In this document: piece after piece, positions 1 to 7,654 of the stretch
Position numbering within the stretch: position 1 is the first letter of the stretch
How the letters are laid out: each line of letters opens with the position of its first letter
Notes under the pieces: generated by a model
What the model saw: only the letters and a program-made list of their open reading frames with translations
The model's database searches: none
What the model was told of the DNA's origin: nothing
Origin: JACJYE01 sp964432875
GTDB taxonomy: Bacteria > Bacteroidota > Bacteroidia > Chitinophagales > Saprospiraceae
Length of the DNA: 31,209 nucleotides
Reading direction: 5' to 3'
Assembly: GCA_964432875.1 (NCBI GenBank)
Contig: CAYSPJ010000056.1
Coordinates: 1-31,209 of the forward strand
Made by a program: the position numbers and the translations under genes

Positions 1-54
1 CGAACAACTCTAAAAATTAGTTTCAATCTTGTCCGTAATTGGACATAACGGGCG

Positions 55-120
55 GCCCAGCCGCAGCGCCTCCCCCTCCTCAGCGATCTCGCGGGCAGGG
101 GGAGGCGTTGGCGGCTGGGC
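55..120. other. Large GC-rich stem-loop downstream of the first receptor gene
   Basis: Two nested perfect arms are visible: GCCCAGCCGC at 55-64 pairs with 111-120, and CGCCTCCCCCT at 67-77 pairs with 97-107. They are separated by 2- and 3-nt bulges and close on a 19-nt loop that can itself form GCG/CGC. It begins 31 nt past the stop of the minus-strand receptor gene. It may act as a transcription terminator or mRNA 3'-end stabiliser, but no T-run follows directly on the minus strand, so intrinsic termination is uncertain. The rest of 1-151 holds no gene I can support. Confidence 0.5.
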
Positions 121-151
121 GGTGTTGGCGGGGGTAGCTTGGGGCCCAGCC

Positions 152-2878
152 TCAGAAAGCATAATCAGCATGGAGCAAGAAGAAAGCAGGTACCGCATCC
201 ACCGCATTTTTGAACCAGAGGTAAGCGTCGCTCTGCAGGCTGGCGTACTCCCGGAGGTTGGGGAAATTGACGATGCGCAGGCCGATGAGCAGAGGCTTTC
301 CCTGCACCGCAAGGCGGCGCTGGGCACGCAACTGCAGCCCGTCCAGGCGGGCGATGCTGCCGAAGCTGCCTTCAGAAAAAGTGCGGTTCCAGGTGCTGCT
401 GATCTGCCACCCGTCGGGCTGGTACATGCCGGTGAAAGCCCCGCGCCAGGAGCCGATCCGGTTGACGGTTGTAGCCGGGCTGCCGGGCCGTGAGGCATGC
501 TGGATGCTGCCGTGGCTTTCGGCTATGATCCGGAACTGCCGCCAGGGCGCGAAAGATATCTGCCCGCCAGCCTCGCCGCCCGCATGGCGCAGGAAAAAGC
601 GCTCCCCCTCGGCGGCATACTCTCCAGTGCCGTTGCTGAAAGAGGCGTCCAGGCGGATGTTGCCCCGGAGCTTGGAGACGAACCGATCCCAGTGCGCGTT
701 GATGGCCAGCGATTCGTTGCCGCGCGAGAAGAAGGGCGCGGAGATGGACAGCGAATTGGCGAAGCGGTCGGCAGAGCGCCACGCCTGCTGGCTGAAATTG
801 TAGCGCAGGCTGACGAACCAGGAGCGTAGCTTGAAGGCGTCGCGCGCCCCGTAGCGCAGGAGCAGGAGGTGCCCCGAGGGGTTCTGAGGCCGGATGTCTT
901 GCTCGTTGACCCCATAGCTGTCGAAGAGGTAAGGCAGCGAGATGAAGTAGTGGGCCGGCAAGCTCTGCTCTTGGTAGGCGTAGCTCAGGCGGCCCTCCGC
1001 GCCCGGCCGGAATTTTTTGTCGAGGGCGGCGCGAAAAGTAGTGGCCTGGAGCCGGAGCTGCGTATCTTCGGCATAGCCCGCCCTCAGGTCACGCCCTTGC
1101 AGGGACGCCCGCCAGCTGGTTTTCGCGCCCAGCCGCCCCGACAGGCGCAGGCTCAGCCCAGCCTGCTGCGTGCGCACCTGCTGCGGCTGCTGCGTGTCGG
1201 CAAAAAGGGGGAAGGCGCTGCCGCCTGCCGCTGCGGACAGGCCCGCCTCGTTCTGGAACGAAGAAGCCGAGCGCGTGTAGGCCGGCTCTGCCTCGAGGAT
1301 GAAATGCTTGGCCGCCCAGATGTACCGCGCCAGGAATTCCGCTTGGCGGTGCCGCCATTCCAGGCGTTGCGACAACCGGGACAGGCTGGTATCGGCACCC
1401 CAGAGCAAGGGGAAGTCGTCATTCTGCGCCAGCAGGTACTGCGGGAGCACACAGCGGGCGGCGCCCGCTTGCAGCTGCAATACGCTCCGGCTGCCCGTTT
1501 TCTGCGTGAAAAGCGCCGTGGCCGAGCCGTCCTGCTGGCTTTCTCCCTCCTCGATCCGATAAGCCCGGATCGCTCCCCGGCGGGATTCTTCGATCAAGGA
1601 AAGGGCCTCCCGCTGTCCGCCGTCCCAGCGGGCGAAGGCTTGGAGGCTGCGCCCCTGGCCCTTGCTGACGTGCTTCAGGTATAGCTCGGCGCCCGCCATC
1701 GCTTGGCTGAGCCGCAGCTCGCGGGCGGTGCGCAGGCGGTAGGCGCCCTCGTCCAGAAAGAAGGCCTGCTCGTCGGCGGCCCCCTGCCGGCCCCTATGGC
1801 GGTAGAGTGTCGCATTGGCAGCCGCCTCCCAGCGCTCGTCGAACTGATAGTTGGCGCGGAGCGTGGAGAAAGACCTGCTGGTGGCGTCGGTGAACTCTGC
1901 GGGCAGGCCCGGGTTCCTCAAGCCGGAGATCTGCTGGAATTCAGGCGCGCGGTAAATGCCGCGCTTGATGTCCTTTTCCTCAAAACTGCTGTAGGTGCTC
2001 TCAATCTCTCCCGCGCCGGACACGCTCCCCGTATTCCCGTTGCTGCTGATCAGGATGGCTTTCAGTTTTTTTGAAAACGAGAAGGCATTGGCGTGAGCGA
2101 CGCCTTTGAGGCTCTGGTCGGCCCCCATGCCCGCGCCGGCGTCGAGGGTGCCGTTGAAGACCGTCCTCTTTTCATCTTTGAGCTTCAGGTTGAGCACGAC
2201 GGCATCTGAGGTGTTCACTCGGCTCAAGACCGGGTTTTCCTGATAATGGTCGATGACTTCCACTTGCCCGATGAACCCGGCCCGGATATTCCGCGTGCCG
2301 ATGGTATATTTGCGGCCGAACAAGTCTGCCCCTTCGATGAGTACCCGCTCGATCGGTTTGCCGTTGACCGCGATCTGCCCGTCGGGCTTGACCTCGATGC
2401 CGGGCAGCTTCTTCAGGATGTCTTCCACATTGTATTCGGTGGAGTCGAGGAAAGCCTTGACGTCATAGACGGCCGTGTCAGATTTTTGGGTGATGGGCGG
2501 GCGCGCGCGCGCGACGACGACCTCTTTCAGCTCATTGGATCTGGGGCGCAGGCGGATATTAAACGGCCCGGCCGCGCCGGGGTCGAGGGGAAGGGCCTTC
2601 TCTTCGTAGCCGAGATAGCGGGCATGGAGCAGCAGCTTCCCGCCCGCCTGGGGCAGGGCGAGGCTGAACCGCCCGTCCTCGCCGGCTTGGGCGAAAGCAA
2701 GGTAGGCCGAGCCGGTATCGGGGGTGATATAGACCAGGGCCGCGGGCAGGGGCTGGAGCGTCAGGCTGTCGAGCACCCGGCCGGATATCTCCGGGCCGCT
2801 TTGCGCGGAAGCGCTGGCGGCCGCGAGCGCCTGGAGGGCCCAGGCTAGCGCGACCAGATGATATCCACGGTATATCAT
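152..2878 (-). CDS. Outer-membrane beta-barrel receptor, TonB-dependent receptor-like
   Basis: The predicted protein has 908 residues. A signal peptide (MIYRGYHLVALAWALQALAA, cleaved near SASAQS) is followed by a carboxypeptidase-regulatory-like beta-sandwich (ISGRVLDS to about residue 110). A plug-like region follows, containing VEDILKKLPGIEVKPDGQI and VNGKPIERVLIEG. The rest is a long outer-membrane barrel ending in aromatic-rich strands and a C-terminal Phe. This matches the Bacteroidota TonB-receptor/OMP_b-brl_3 type; the substrate cannot be read from sequence. I chose the ATG at 2878 because it starts a good signal peptide and lies one base after the stop of the GLPGLI gene (TGAcATG). 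An upstream in-frame ATG at 3022 would run into that gene. Barrels of this type are often paired with GLPGLI proteins. The gene looks more GC-rich than much of the window. Confidence 0.85.
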   Translation of the reverse strand: MIYRGYHLVALAWALQALAAASASAQSGPEISGRVLDSLTLQPLPAALVYITPDTGSAYLAFAQAGEDGRFSLALPQAGGKLLLHARYLGYEEKALPLDPGAAGPFNIRLRPRSNELKEVVVARARPPITQKSDTAVYDVKAFLDSTEYNVEDILKKLPGIEVKPDGQIAVNGKPIERVLIEGADLFGRKYTIGTRNIRAGFIGQVEVIDHYQENPVLSRVNTSDAVVLNLKLKDEKRTVFNGTLDAGAGMGADQSLKGVAHANAFSFSKKLKAILISSNGNTGSVSGAGEIESTYSSFEEKDIKRGIYRAPEFQQISGLRNPGLPAEFTDATSRSFSTLRANYQFDERWEAAANATLYRHRGRQGAADEQAFFLDEGAYRLRTARELRLSQAMAGAELYLKHVSKGQGRSLQAFARWDGGQREALSLIEESRRGAIRAYRIEEGESQQDGSATALFTQKTGSRSVLQLQAGAARCVLPQYLLAQNDDFPLLWGADTSLSRLSQRLEWRHRQAEFLARYIWAAKHFILEAEPAYTRSASSFQNEAGLSAAAGGSAFPLFADTQQPQQVRTQQAGLSLRLSGRLGAKTSWRASLQGRDLRAGYAEDTQLRLQATTFRAALDKKFRPGAEGRLSYAYQEQSLPAHYFISLPYLFDSYGVNEQDIRPQNPSGHLLLLRYGARDAFKLRSWFVSLRYNFSQQAWRSADRFANSLSISAPFFSRGNESLAINAHWDRFVSKLRGNIRLDASFSNGTGEYAAEGERFFLRHAGGEAGGQISFAPWRQFRIIAESHGSIQHASRPGSPATTVNRIGSWRGAFTGMYQPDGWQISSTWNRTFSEGSFGSIARLDGLQLRAQRRLAVQGKPLLIGLRIVNFPNLREYASLQSDAYLWFKNAVDAVPAFFLLHADYAF

Positions 2879-2879
2879 G

Positions 2880-3668
2880 TCAATTTTTGCCCGCGCGCTG
2901 CCGTTTGTAAGCGCTGATGATGGTGAATTTGCCCCGCTCGATTTCGTAGTCGGCGGGCGGGTCGTCATTGGTGACAATGACCCCAGGCCTCGCAAGGGAC
3001 TCCGATTTGAGCAATCTATCAATGACGTGCCGCTCGAATTCGCTCCAAGTCATCTCCCGGCCCTCCACGGGGCGCTTGATCTCGCGCTCGCAAGGCGAGC
3101 GGTAAGACACGAAGCTGTACTTCACCTTGCCGTCACGCGAAGCCGCCTCCAAGATCATGCCCGGCAAGCCGCTCAGCTTGTAGGGCCCCAGGCCGACCGG
3201 GATTTCCGGGGTGAACCACACGTCGTAAACCCGCCCGCCGAACTCGCCCGCCGCCGCGATGCAGCCGAAACCTCCGATGTCCTTGGTATCCCCTTTGATG
3301 TGCCAGGCGATCCTGGGCAGGGTATCCCTGAAAATGAAAATTTCTCCGGGCGGGGCCGAATATTCCGATTTGTAGTACAGATACTGCTCTTTCAGGTGGG
3401 TGAACACGGGCAGACCTTCTGCGTCGCCCTTGATATAAGCGGGCATGGCCGTCTCCAAGTTTTTGTACGCGTCAGCTTTGGGGAAATCATTATGGACGAA
3501 GAGCCCTTTTTCATGGTCGAAGTACAAGGTGTTGGCGCCGTCGTGTACAGGGCCTTTCACCAAGCGGGTCTGGCACTCGTAGGTGATCTGAGCGCAGAAA
3601 TTTTGGGCGCTGCCCGCATGGAAGCAACAGAGGCAGAGAGCAGCGAGGAGAAATCGCGTCTTTTCCAT
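2880..3668 (-). CDS. GLPGLI family secreted protein
   Basis: The predicted protein has 262 residues, which fits the family's usual length of about 250-290. It starts with a signal peptide (MEKTRFLLAALCLCCFHAGSAQ). The diagnostic central motif appears as GPYKLSGLPGMILEAAS, with M replacing L of GLPGLI, preceded by VWFTPEIPVGLGPYKL as is typical. GLPGLI proteins are Bacteroidota envelope proteins of unknown biochemical role. Their genes commonly sit beside TonB-dependent or barrel receptors, and here the receptor starts one base after this stop codon, implying translational coupling. A shared role in uptake or envelope function is inference. Confidence 0.87.
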   Translation of the reverse strand: MEKTRFLLAALCLCCFHAGSAQNFCAQITYECQTRLVKGPVHDGANTLYFDHEKGLFVHNDFPKADAYKNLETAMPAYIKGDAEGLPVFTHLKEQYLYYKSEYSAPPGEIFIFRDTLPRIAWHIKGDTKDIGGFGCIAAAGEFGGRVYDVWFTPEIPVGLGPYKLSGLPGMILEAASRDGKVKYSFVSYRSPCEREIKRPVEGREMTWSEFERHVIDRLLKSESLARPGVIVTNDDPPADYEIERGKFTIISAYKRQRAGKN

Positions 3669-3741
3669 GTGTCATGAAGGTTGGGGCAAACCAGCAGAGC
3701 GGCAGAGCGCTCCGGCTGGTTCGCGCTGTGGTCAGTACTTA

Positions 3742-4095
3742 TTAGTTTTCTTCTTGGTTACAGTAATGAATATAACCGGCTGCACAAGCACATGCCTTAA
3801 AGCCTGCCTCTGCCGCAGCACAAGTAGAGGCTGTGACAGTGCACTCCCCGGTTGAAAACTGCCAAGTACAAGCTCTCATCTCTCCAAACTCCAGGCCGAA
3901 TCCCTGGCTTAGGAGCTGGCTTTCCGTGATGGTGTACTCCGAGATGCTGCCATCCAGGTGTTCGATGCTCACGATGACGACACGCCCAGCTTCCGTGCTT
4001 TCGGGAGAAGCATCCTTGGCCTTCGCGGCGCCGCTGAAAGCAACCAACGAAAAAGAAAACGTCACAAGCACTGCTAAAAATTGTAAAAGCTTCAT
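3742..4095 (-). CDS. Small Cys-rich secreted protein of unknown function
   Basis: The predicted protein has 117 residues. It has a clear signal peptide (MKLLQFLAVLVTFSFSLVAFSGAAKA) and a mature part of about 90 residues with six cysteines, all in the C-terminal half (ACTW, ECTV, STCAAA, KACACAAG, HYCNQ). An even number of Cys in an exported protein suggests up to three disulfides. I do not recognise a family. It lies 73 bp upstream of the GLPGLI gene on the same strand and may be co-transcribed with it and the receptor. Alternatives are a small surface ligand or a peptide-type effector; neither is supported directly. Confidence 0.65.
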   Translation of the reverse strand: MKLLQFLAVLVTFSFSLVAFSGAAKAKDASPESTEAGRVVIVSIEHLDGSISEYTITESQLLSQGFGLEFGEMRACTWQFSTGECTVTASTCAAAEAGFKACACAAGYIHYCNQEEN

Positions 4096-4143
4096 CAGAA
4101 AAGATTTTGTGATTACCCCTACTTCTTTTTTAGTGATTTTCGG

Positions 4144-4157
4144 GATAGCGCACTATC
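4144..4157. promoter_or_regulatory. Short inverted repeat upstream of the Cys-rich gene, possible operator
   Basis: GATAG-N4-CTATC occurs 49 bp upstream of the start codon of the small secreted protein, in an AT-rich gap (4096-4301). The position suits an operator, but the arms are only 5 bp and chance occurrence is possible. Confidence 0.25.
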
Positions 4158-4301
4158 GGATAAAACAAAGTTTTGGCGCCTTGTGCTTTGCCGATATCCA
4201 ATAATGTAAATTTACTCACATCCGGATGAAAGTTTCTGGGCCTTTTTGGGTGTTCTTGGGTCTTTTTGAGCAGATTTGACCCATTTTGGGAATCTCCACA
4301 T

Positions 4302-4520
4302 TTAGAGTAAGCTCATTTCTTGAATCCATAGGTCTTTTTCTTCTTTTGTCATCTTTTCAGGCAGCCCCATCGCTCGATACAACTGAATCAAATCCCTCGG
4401 CAACAATACTCCGCGATCTTTAGACAGCTTAATCCCCATGCTTTCTATTCGGCGACTTAAAGTTTTTCGAGAAATAACGTACTCTAGAGCGACTTCCTGT
4501 CTGGTTTTGGTCTTTTTCAT
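4302..4520 (-). CDS. Small stand-alone helix-turn-helix protein (paralogue 1)
   Basis: The predicted protein has 72 residues and is basic. Residues 5-30 (KTRQEVALEYVISRKTLSRR) form a helix-turn-helix resembling the N-terminal DNA-binding domain of transposases or resolvases, with ISRKTL at the turn/recognition helix. The second half (LPRDLIQLYRAMGLPEKM) looks helical. No catalytic domain follows. A related protein lies at 16083-16265: both start the HTH at residue 5, both carry ISRKTL, and both keep P-x-DL-x3-Y-x3-G-x-PEK. Surrounding DNA is visibly AT-rich compared with the neighbours, which fits acquired DNA. Likely a DNA-binding regulator; its target is unknown. Confidence 0.65.
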   Translation of the reverse strand: MKKTKTRQEVALEYVISRKTLSRRIESMGIKLSKDRGVLLPRDLIQLYRAMGLPEKMTKEEKDLWIQEMSLL

Positions 4521-5148
4521 AGCAATTAGTTTTAGGTTGCATAAATATATCCCAATTTGTGCTTTGATTCATTTGCTGATCATGAATTAGCATGCCAAGT
4601 TTTTTCGCCGCCAACTCTGTAATAGACGCAAGTTTACGCTAAATCTTTCGCATTTGCAATGGAAAGCAATGTTTTTTTTCAACAAAATCATTGTCAATAG
4701 AATATTAGTTCAACCACCAGCGTGTCAGCGGTTGAAAAATGGAGTGTGCTGTGGCTTTGACGAGGTGCCCCCCAGGCAGCTGGCCAAAACGGGGCATCAA
4801 TCCTCGAACAGCCCGCCGAGCGGGCTGTTCGCTTGGCTGATCTGGCGGTTGTTTGCCCTGTGGAACCATCTTAGCCAGCCAAAGACCTTGTTTCACAGGG
4901 CTGACGCGGAGGTAGCGCAGCGTGGGTCCTATACCCAAAACAGAAGGATGCTACTTCGCGCTATCCCGTTTTCGCTTCGCTTGTCGGGACGCCAGCGTTT
5001 GAGACAGGCGCCTATTGGCAATAGCTCGGCTTGCGAGCCCTAGGATCAGCAGGCGGCCGCAGCCGTATAAGCAAACTCGTATAGGCTCGGAGCGTCCGGC
5101 AGCTTGAGCAGCTTGCCCTCCCAATAGGAACAAGTCATCGCCAAAGCC
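4521..5148. other. Gene-poor region dense in inverted repeats
   Basis: No convincing gene lies here; the short open frames on both strands have no recognisable domains. Visible structures are: a perfect 12-bp-arm hairpin at 4805-4831; 8-bp arms GCCCTGTG/CACAGGGC at 4855-4862 and 4894-4901; TCCCG/CGGGA at 4964-4968 and 4985-4989; CCTATTGG/CCAATAGG at 5011-5018 and 5121-5128; and GCTCG/CGAGC at 5024-5038. The first part (to about 4700) is AT-rich, the rest GC-rich. It may be a decayed mobile element, a MITE-like sequence or a structured RNA. The receptor gene at 5149 ends here, so one hairpin may serve as its terminator. Confidence 0.4.
4805..4831. terminator. Perfect 12-bp hairpin, possible terminator
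   Basis: CGAACAGCCCGC at 4805-4816 and GCGGGCTGTTCG at 4820-4831 are perfect complements around a 3-nt spacer. There is no adjoining T-run, and the nearest upstream minus-strand gene ends 318 bp away, so the terminator role is weakly supported. It could instead be part of a small mobile repeat. Confidence 0.3.
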
Positions 5149-7530
5149 CTAGTGCCCCGGTATGCGCCCCGCAAAGGGCACCTTCAGCGATAAGACCACA
5201 TTGCGCCCCTGTTCCGGCACGTTGATGAGGCGGTAGCGGCTCAGGTGGTTGAGGTAGTAAGTATCGAGGATGTTTTGCACTTGAAGGTTGAGCGCCAGCT
5301 CCTGTCCACCCCAATTGAAGGTAGCCCCCAGGCCCACATCCCACAACTGGTAAGCCGGTGTTGGGCGCTCGGCGCGGTCGACCCTTAAGGGGCCCTCCGC
5401 CGCAAAGAGGTACTGGTGGCCCGCTTCAAAATATAGCTCTTTGAGCCATTGTCCGCGGCTGATGCTATACTGTAGGCTGGTACGGATGGCCGGCTGGGGG
5501 GTAAAGGGGAGTGCTAGCCGGGTATTGAGGTTGTAGCTCTGCACGAAGTCCGTAGCTTGTTGCAGGCTCAGGAAGGGCAAGATATCCCACGTCCACTCCA
5601 GTTCAAAACCCGTGTAAATGGCATCGTCCTGGCGGTACTGGAAAATCTGGCCGGCTTCTGGTAGCGGGGAAAAGCGCGCCGGGAAGGTGGGCCCGAGGTA
5701 GATGTAATTGTCAAAGTAATTGAAATAAGCTGAGAAGCTGCCCGAAAAGCGCTCCAGTTCCAACTCCATGCTCATGTCCAGTTGATAGCCATGCTCAGAT
5801 TGCAGGTTTGGGGTACCCACCTCATGCCGGAAGGTGCCGTGATGGATGCCATTGGACACCGTTTCAGCGGGGTAGGGCACGCGGAAACTCTTGCCAAAGT
5901 TGAGCTTGAGGAACCAGATATCTTCCCGTAAAGCAATATTGGCACCAATGGAAGCCGACCAGTTGAAGTAGTCGACATCAGTAGCCGGGGCGATGAGCGA
6001 GTCGATGATGTTCTCGTTGCTATCCCAGACCCACTGGCGGGTAAAATCGGTGCGGTTGCTGGCATAGTCTAGCCGTAGGCCGCCATTGGCTAGCCAGCCT
6101 GGTGCCAGCTCTTTTTCCCCCAAGGCAAAGATGCCACTGCGCAAAGTGCGGAAGCTGGGCAAAAGGAATTCAAAGCCGCCCCGGCGGTTTTCCTGCCATT
6201 GGGCGTTGCCGCCATAAATCATTTTCCAGCCCGCGATAGGGAGGTGTTCGTAGTGAAAATTGGCGCTGAGGGTATGCAGCCCAAGCTCCAGCGCGAGCGT
6301 ATTGCCCGGGTCGATTTGCGAACTGGGGATGCTGTGGAATTCCGGGAAGGAAAACTCCCGGCGCAGGTTGAACTGATAGCCGAGGTTGAAGTCGAAGTGA
6401 TCCTTGCCCCGGAAGATGGTCTGGTGGAAAGACAATTTGTAGTGGTCCACCTCCTGGCTGGGCACGTCAATATCACGGCGGTTGCCGTCGTCCTCCAGAG
6501 CATAGGAGCGAGGTATGCCCACGGCACCAGCAAACAAGCCGGCCTTCAGAGAATAGTGAGAAAAAATGAGCCTGCTGATGCCCCAGTCCCGTTTCAGCCC
6601 TGCCGTGAAGCTGGTGTTGCGCTCCTGTCCAGCGGTGTTCTTGAGCCGGTTATCGTAAATGGGCAACACAAAAGAGTTATAGACAAACTGGTCGGCCGGC
6701 ACTTGGTAATCGCCGAATTCCTGTTGGCTGTAGCGGGCCGAAAAGAAAAAATCATTGATATTGGCCCCCACTTTGGCCGAACCGCCCCAGTGCTCGTTGT
6801 TTGACTTGTAGACCCCCAATACGCTGCCGCCAAAGGTATTCTTGGGCATAATCCGGCCGGGCATGATATTGATGACGCCACCCAGCCCGTCGGAACCGTA
6901 TTGCAGCGAGCCCGGCCCTTTGATGATTTCCACCCGCTCTACGTCAAACTGGTCCAGCTCCAGGCCGTGATCGGCACCCCACTGCTGGCTCTCCTGTTTG
7001 ATCCCTTGCTGGTTGACGATAATCCGGTTGAAAGATAAACCCCGGATGACGGGCTTGGCGATGCCTACCCCCACGTTGATGGCGCTGATGCCCGGCAATT
7101 TTTCGATAGATTTGGCAAAGGTGCCGTGTAGGTTGCGCTCGATGAGCTGTTCGGTAAAGTGTTCGGCATGTAGCGTCAACTCTTGCTTGGCGTGCTCTTC
7201 AGTCACTACCACAACATCCAAAAGGGTGCCCTCTTCCAGCAAAATAATGGTTTGAGATGCCGATTTACCCTTGCGCACTTCTACTGGGATGCGCTGCGGG
7301 GCGAAGCCAATATAGCTGGTTTCCAGGGTGTAAAGCCCATCATCCAGGCCAGTGAACGCAAAGCGTCCGGACTCGTCGCTCACCAGTGCGGAAGAATCCG
7401 GCAATAACCATATCACTGCCCCAGGCAAAGGCGTTTTGTCCTGGTTGTAAACCAAGCCGCTGATTTGGCCGTTAGCTAGCAGGGGGGTGAATAAGCCTGC
7501 CAGTACAATTATCCAATATTGTCGCTTCAT
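5149..7530 (-). CDS. TonB-dependent outer-membrane receptor, candidate metal uptake receptor
   Basis: The predicted protein has 793 residues. Signal peptide MKRQYWIIVLAGLFTPLLANGQ is followed by a carboxypeptidase-regulatory-like domain (about residues 21-105). A canonical plug follows (SIEKLPGISAINVGVGIAKP, then VERVEIIKGPGSLQYGSDG and GGVINIMPG), and then a 22-strand-type barrel with the late NILDTYYLNHLSRYR segment typical of TonB receptors. I chose the ATG at 7530 because it gives a perfect signal peptide; an upstream in-frame extension runs through the promoter and operator region. The gene diverges from a His-rich lipoprotein gene, and the two share palindromic operator candidates. That pairing suggests regulated metal uptake, perhaps zinc, but the substrate is inference. 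Confidence 0.88.
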   Translation of the reverse strand: MKRQYWIIVLAGLFTPLLANGQISGLVYNQDKTPLPGAVIWLLPDSSALVSDESGRFAFTGLDDGLYTLETSYIGFAPQRIPVEVRKGKSASQTIILLEEGTLLDVVVVTEEHAKQELTLHAEHFTEQLIERNLHGTFAKSIEKLPGISAINVGVGIAKPVIRGLSFNRIIVNQQGIKQESQQWGADHGLELDQFDVERVEIIKGPGSLQYGSDGLGGVINIMPGRIMPKNTFGGSVLGVYKSNNEHWGGSAKVGANINDFFFSARYSQQEFGDYQVPADQFVYNSFVLPIYDNRLKNTAGQERNTSFTAGLKRDWGISRLIFSHYSLKAGLFAGAVGIPRSYALEDDGNRRDIDVPSQEVDHYKLSFHQTIFRGKDHFDFNLGYQFNLRREFSFPEFHSIPSSQIDPGNTLALELGLHTLSANFHYEHLPIAGWKMIYGGNAQWQENRRGGFEFLLPSFRTLRSGIFALGEKELAPGWLANGGLRLDYASNRTDFTRQWVWDSNENIIDSLIAPATDVDYFNWSASIGANIALREDIWFLKLNFGKSFRVPYPAETVSNGIHHGTFRHEVGTPNLQSEHGYQLDMSMELELERFSGSFSAYFNYFDNYIYLGPTFPARFSPLPEAGQIFQYRQDDAIYTGFELEWTWDILPFLSLQQATDFVQSYNLNTRLALPFTPQPAIRTSLQYSISRGQWLKELYFEAGHQYLFAAEGPLRVDRAERPTPAYQLWDVGLGATFNWGGQELALNLQVQNILDTYYLNHLSRYRLINVPEQGRNVVLSLKVPFAGRIPGH

Positions 7531-7534
7531 GGCG

Positions 7535-7542
7535 CAAATATA
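7535..7542 (-). promoter_or_regulatory. Bacteroidota -7 promoter element for the TonB receptor
   Basis: The minus strand reads TATATTTG, an exact match to TAnnTTTG. It lies 5 bp before the ATG at 7530, so transcription would start at or near the start codon, giving a leaderless or very short-leader mRNA. No good -33 TTTG is seen; the palindrome at 7553-7567 occupies the space between the two elements. Confidence 0.5.
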
Positions 7543-7552
7543 AGTTGTTTTT

Positions 7553-7567
7553 TGCAACATGGTTGCA
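7553..7567. promoter_or_regulatory. Palindromic operator candidate 1 (TGCAAC-N3-GTTGCA)
   Basis: TGCAAC at 7553-7558 and GTTGCA at 7562-7567 form a perfect inverted repeat with spacer ATG. It lies just upstream of the receptor's -7 element, where a bound repressor would block transcription. The same core occurs again at 7609-7629. The layout suits a dimeric repressor such as a Fur/Zur-family protein, which is inference. Confidence 0.6.
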
Positions 7568-7608
7568 CGTAAAGGGGTTTGTATACTACTGGAACCTGTT
7601 AATCCATC

Positions 7609-7629
7609 TTTTGCAACTGGGTTGCAAAA
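7609..7629. promoter_or_regulatory. Palindromic operator candidate 2, perfect 9-bp arms
   Basis: TTTTGCAAC at 7609-7617 and GTTGCAAAA at 7621-7629 are exact complements around the 3-nt spacer TGG. It ends 25 bp before the lipoprotein ATG at 7655. It repeats the TGCAAC-N3-GTTGCA core of the first site, so one regulator probably controls both divergent genes. Confidence 0.65.
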
Positions 7630-7654
7630 AAAAGAACCTTCAAAACATAGAATA

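Noticed and set aside
869..1684. Plus-strand open frame of 271 codons opposite the first receptor
   Set aside because: High GC lengthens antisense frames; the product is Arg/Ala/Gly-rich without a fold signature.
4654..5043. Plus-strand frame of 129 codons in the repeat-rich gap
   Set aside because: No domain, signal or conserved segment; the frame passes through hairpin arms and overlaps other random frames.
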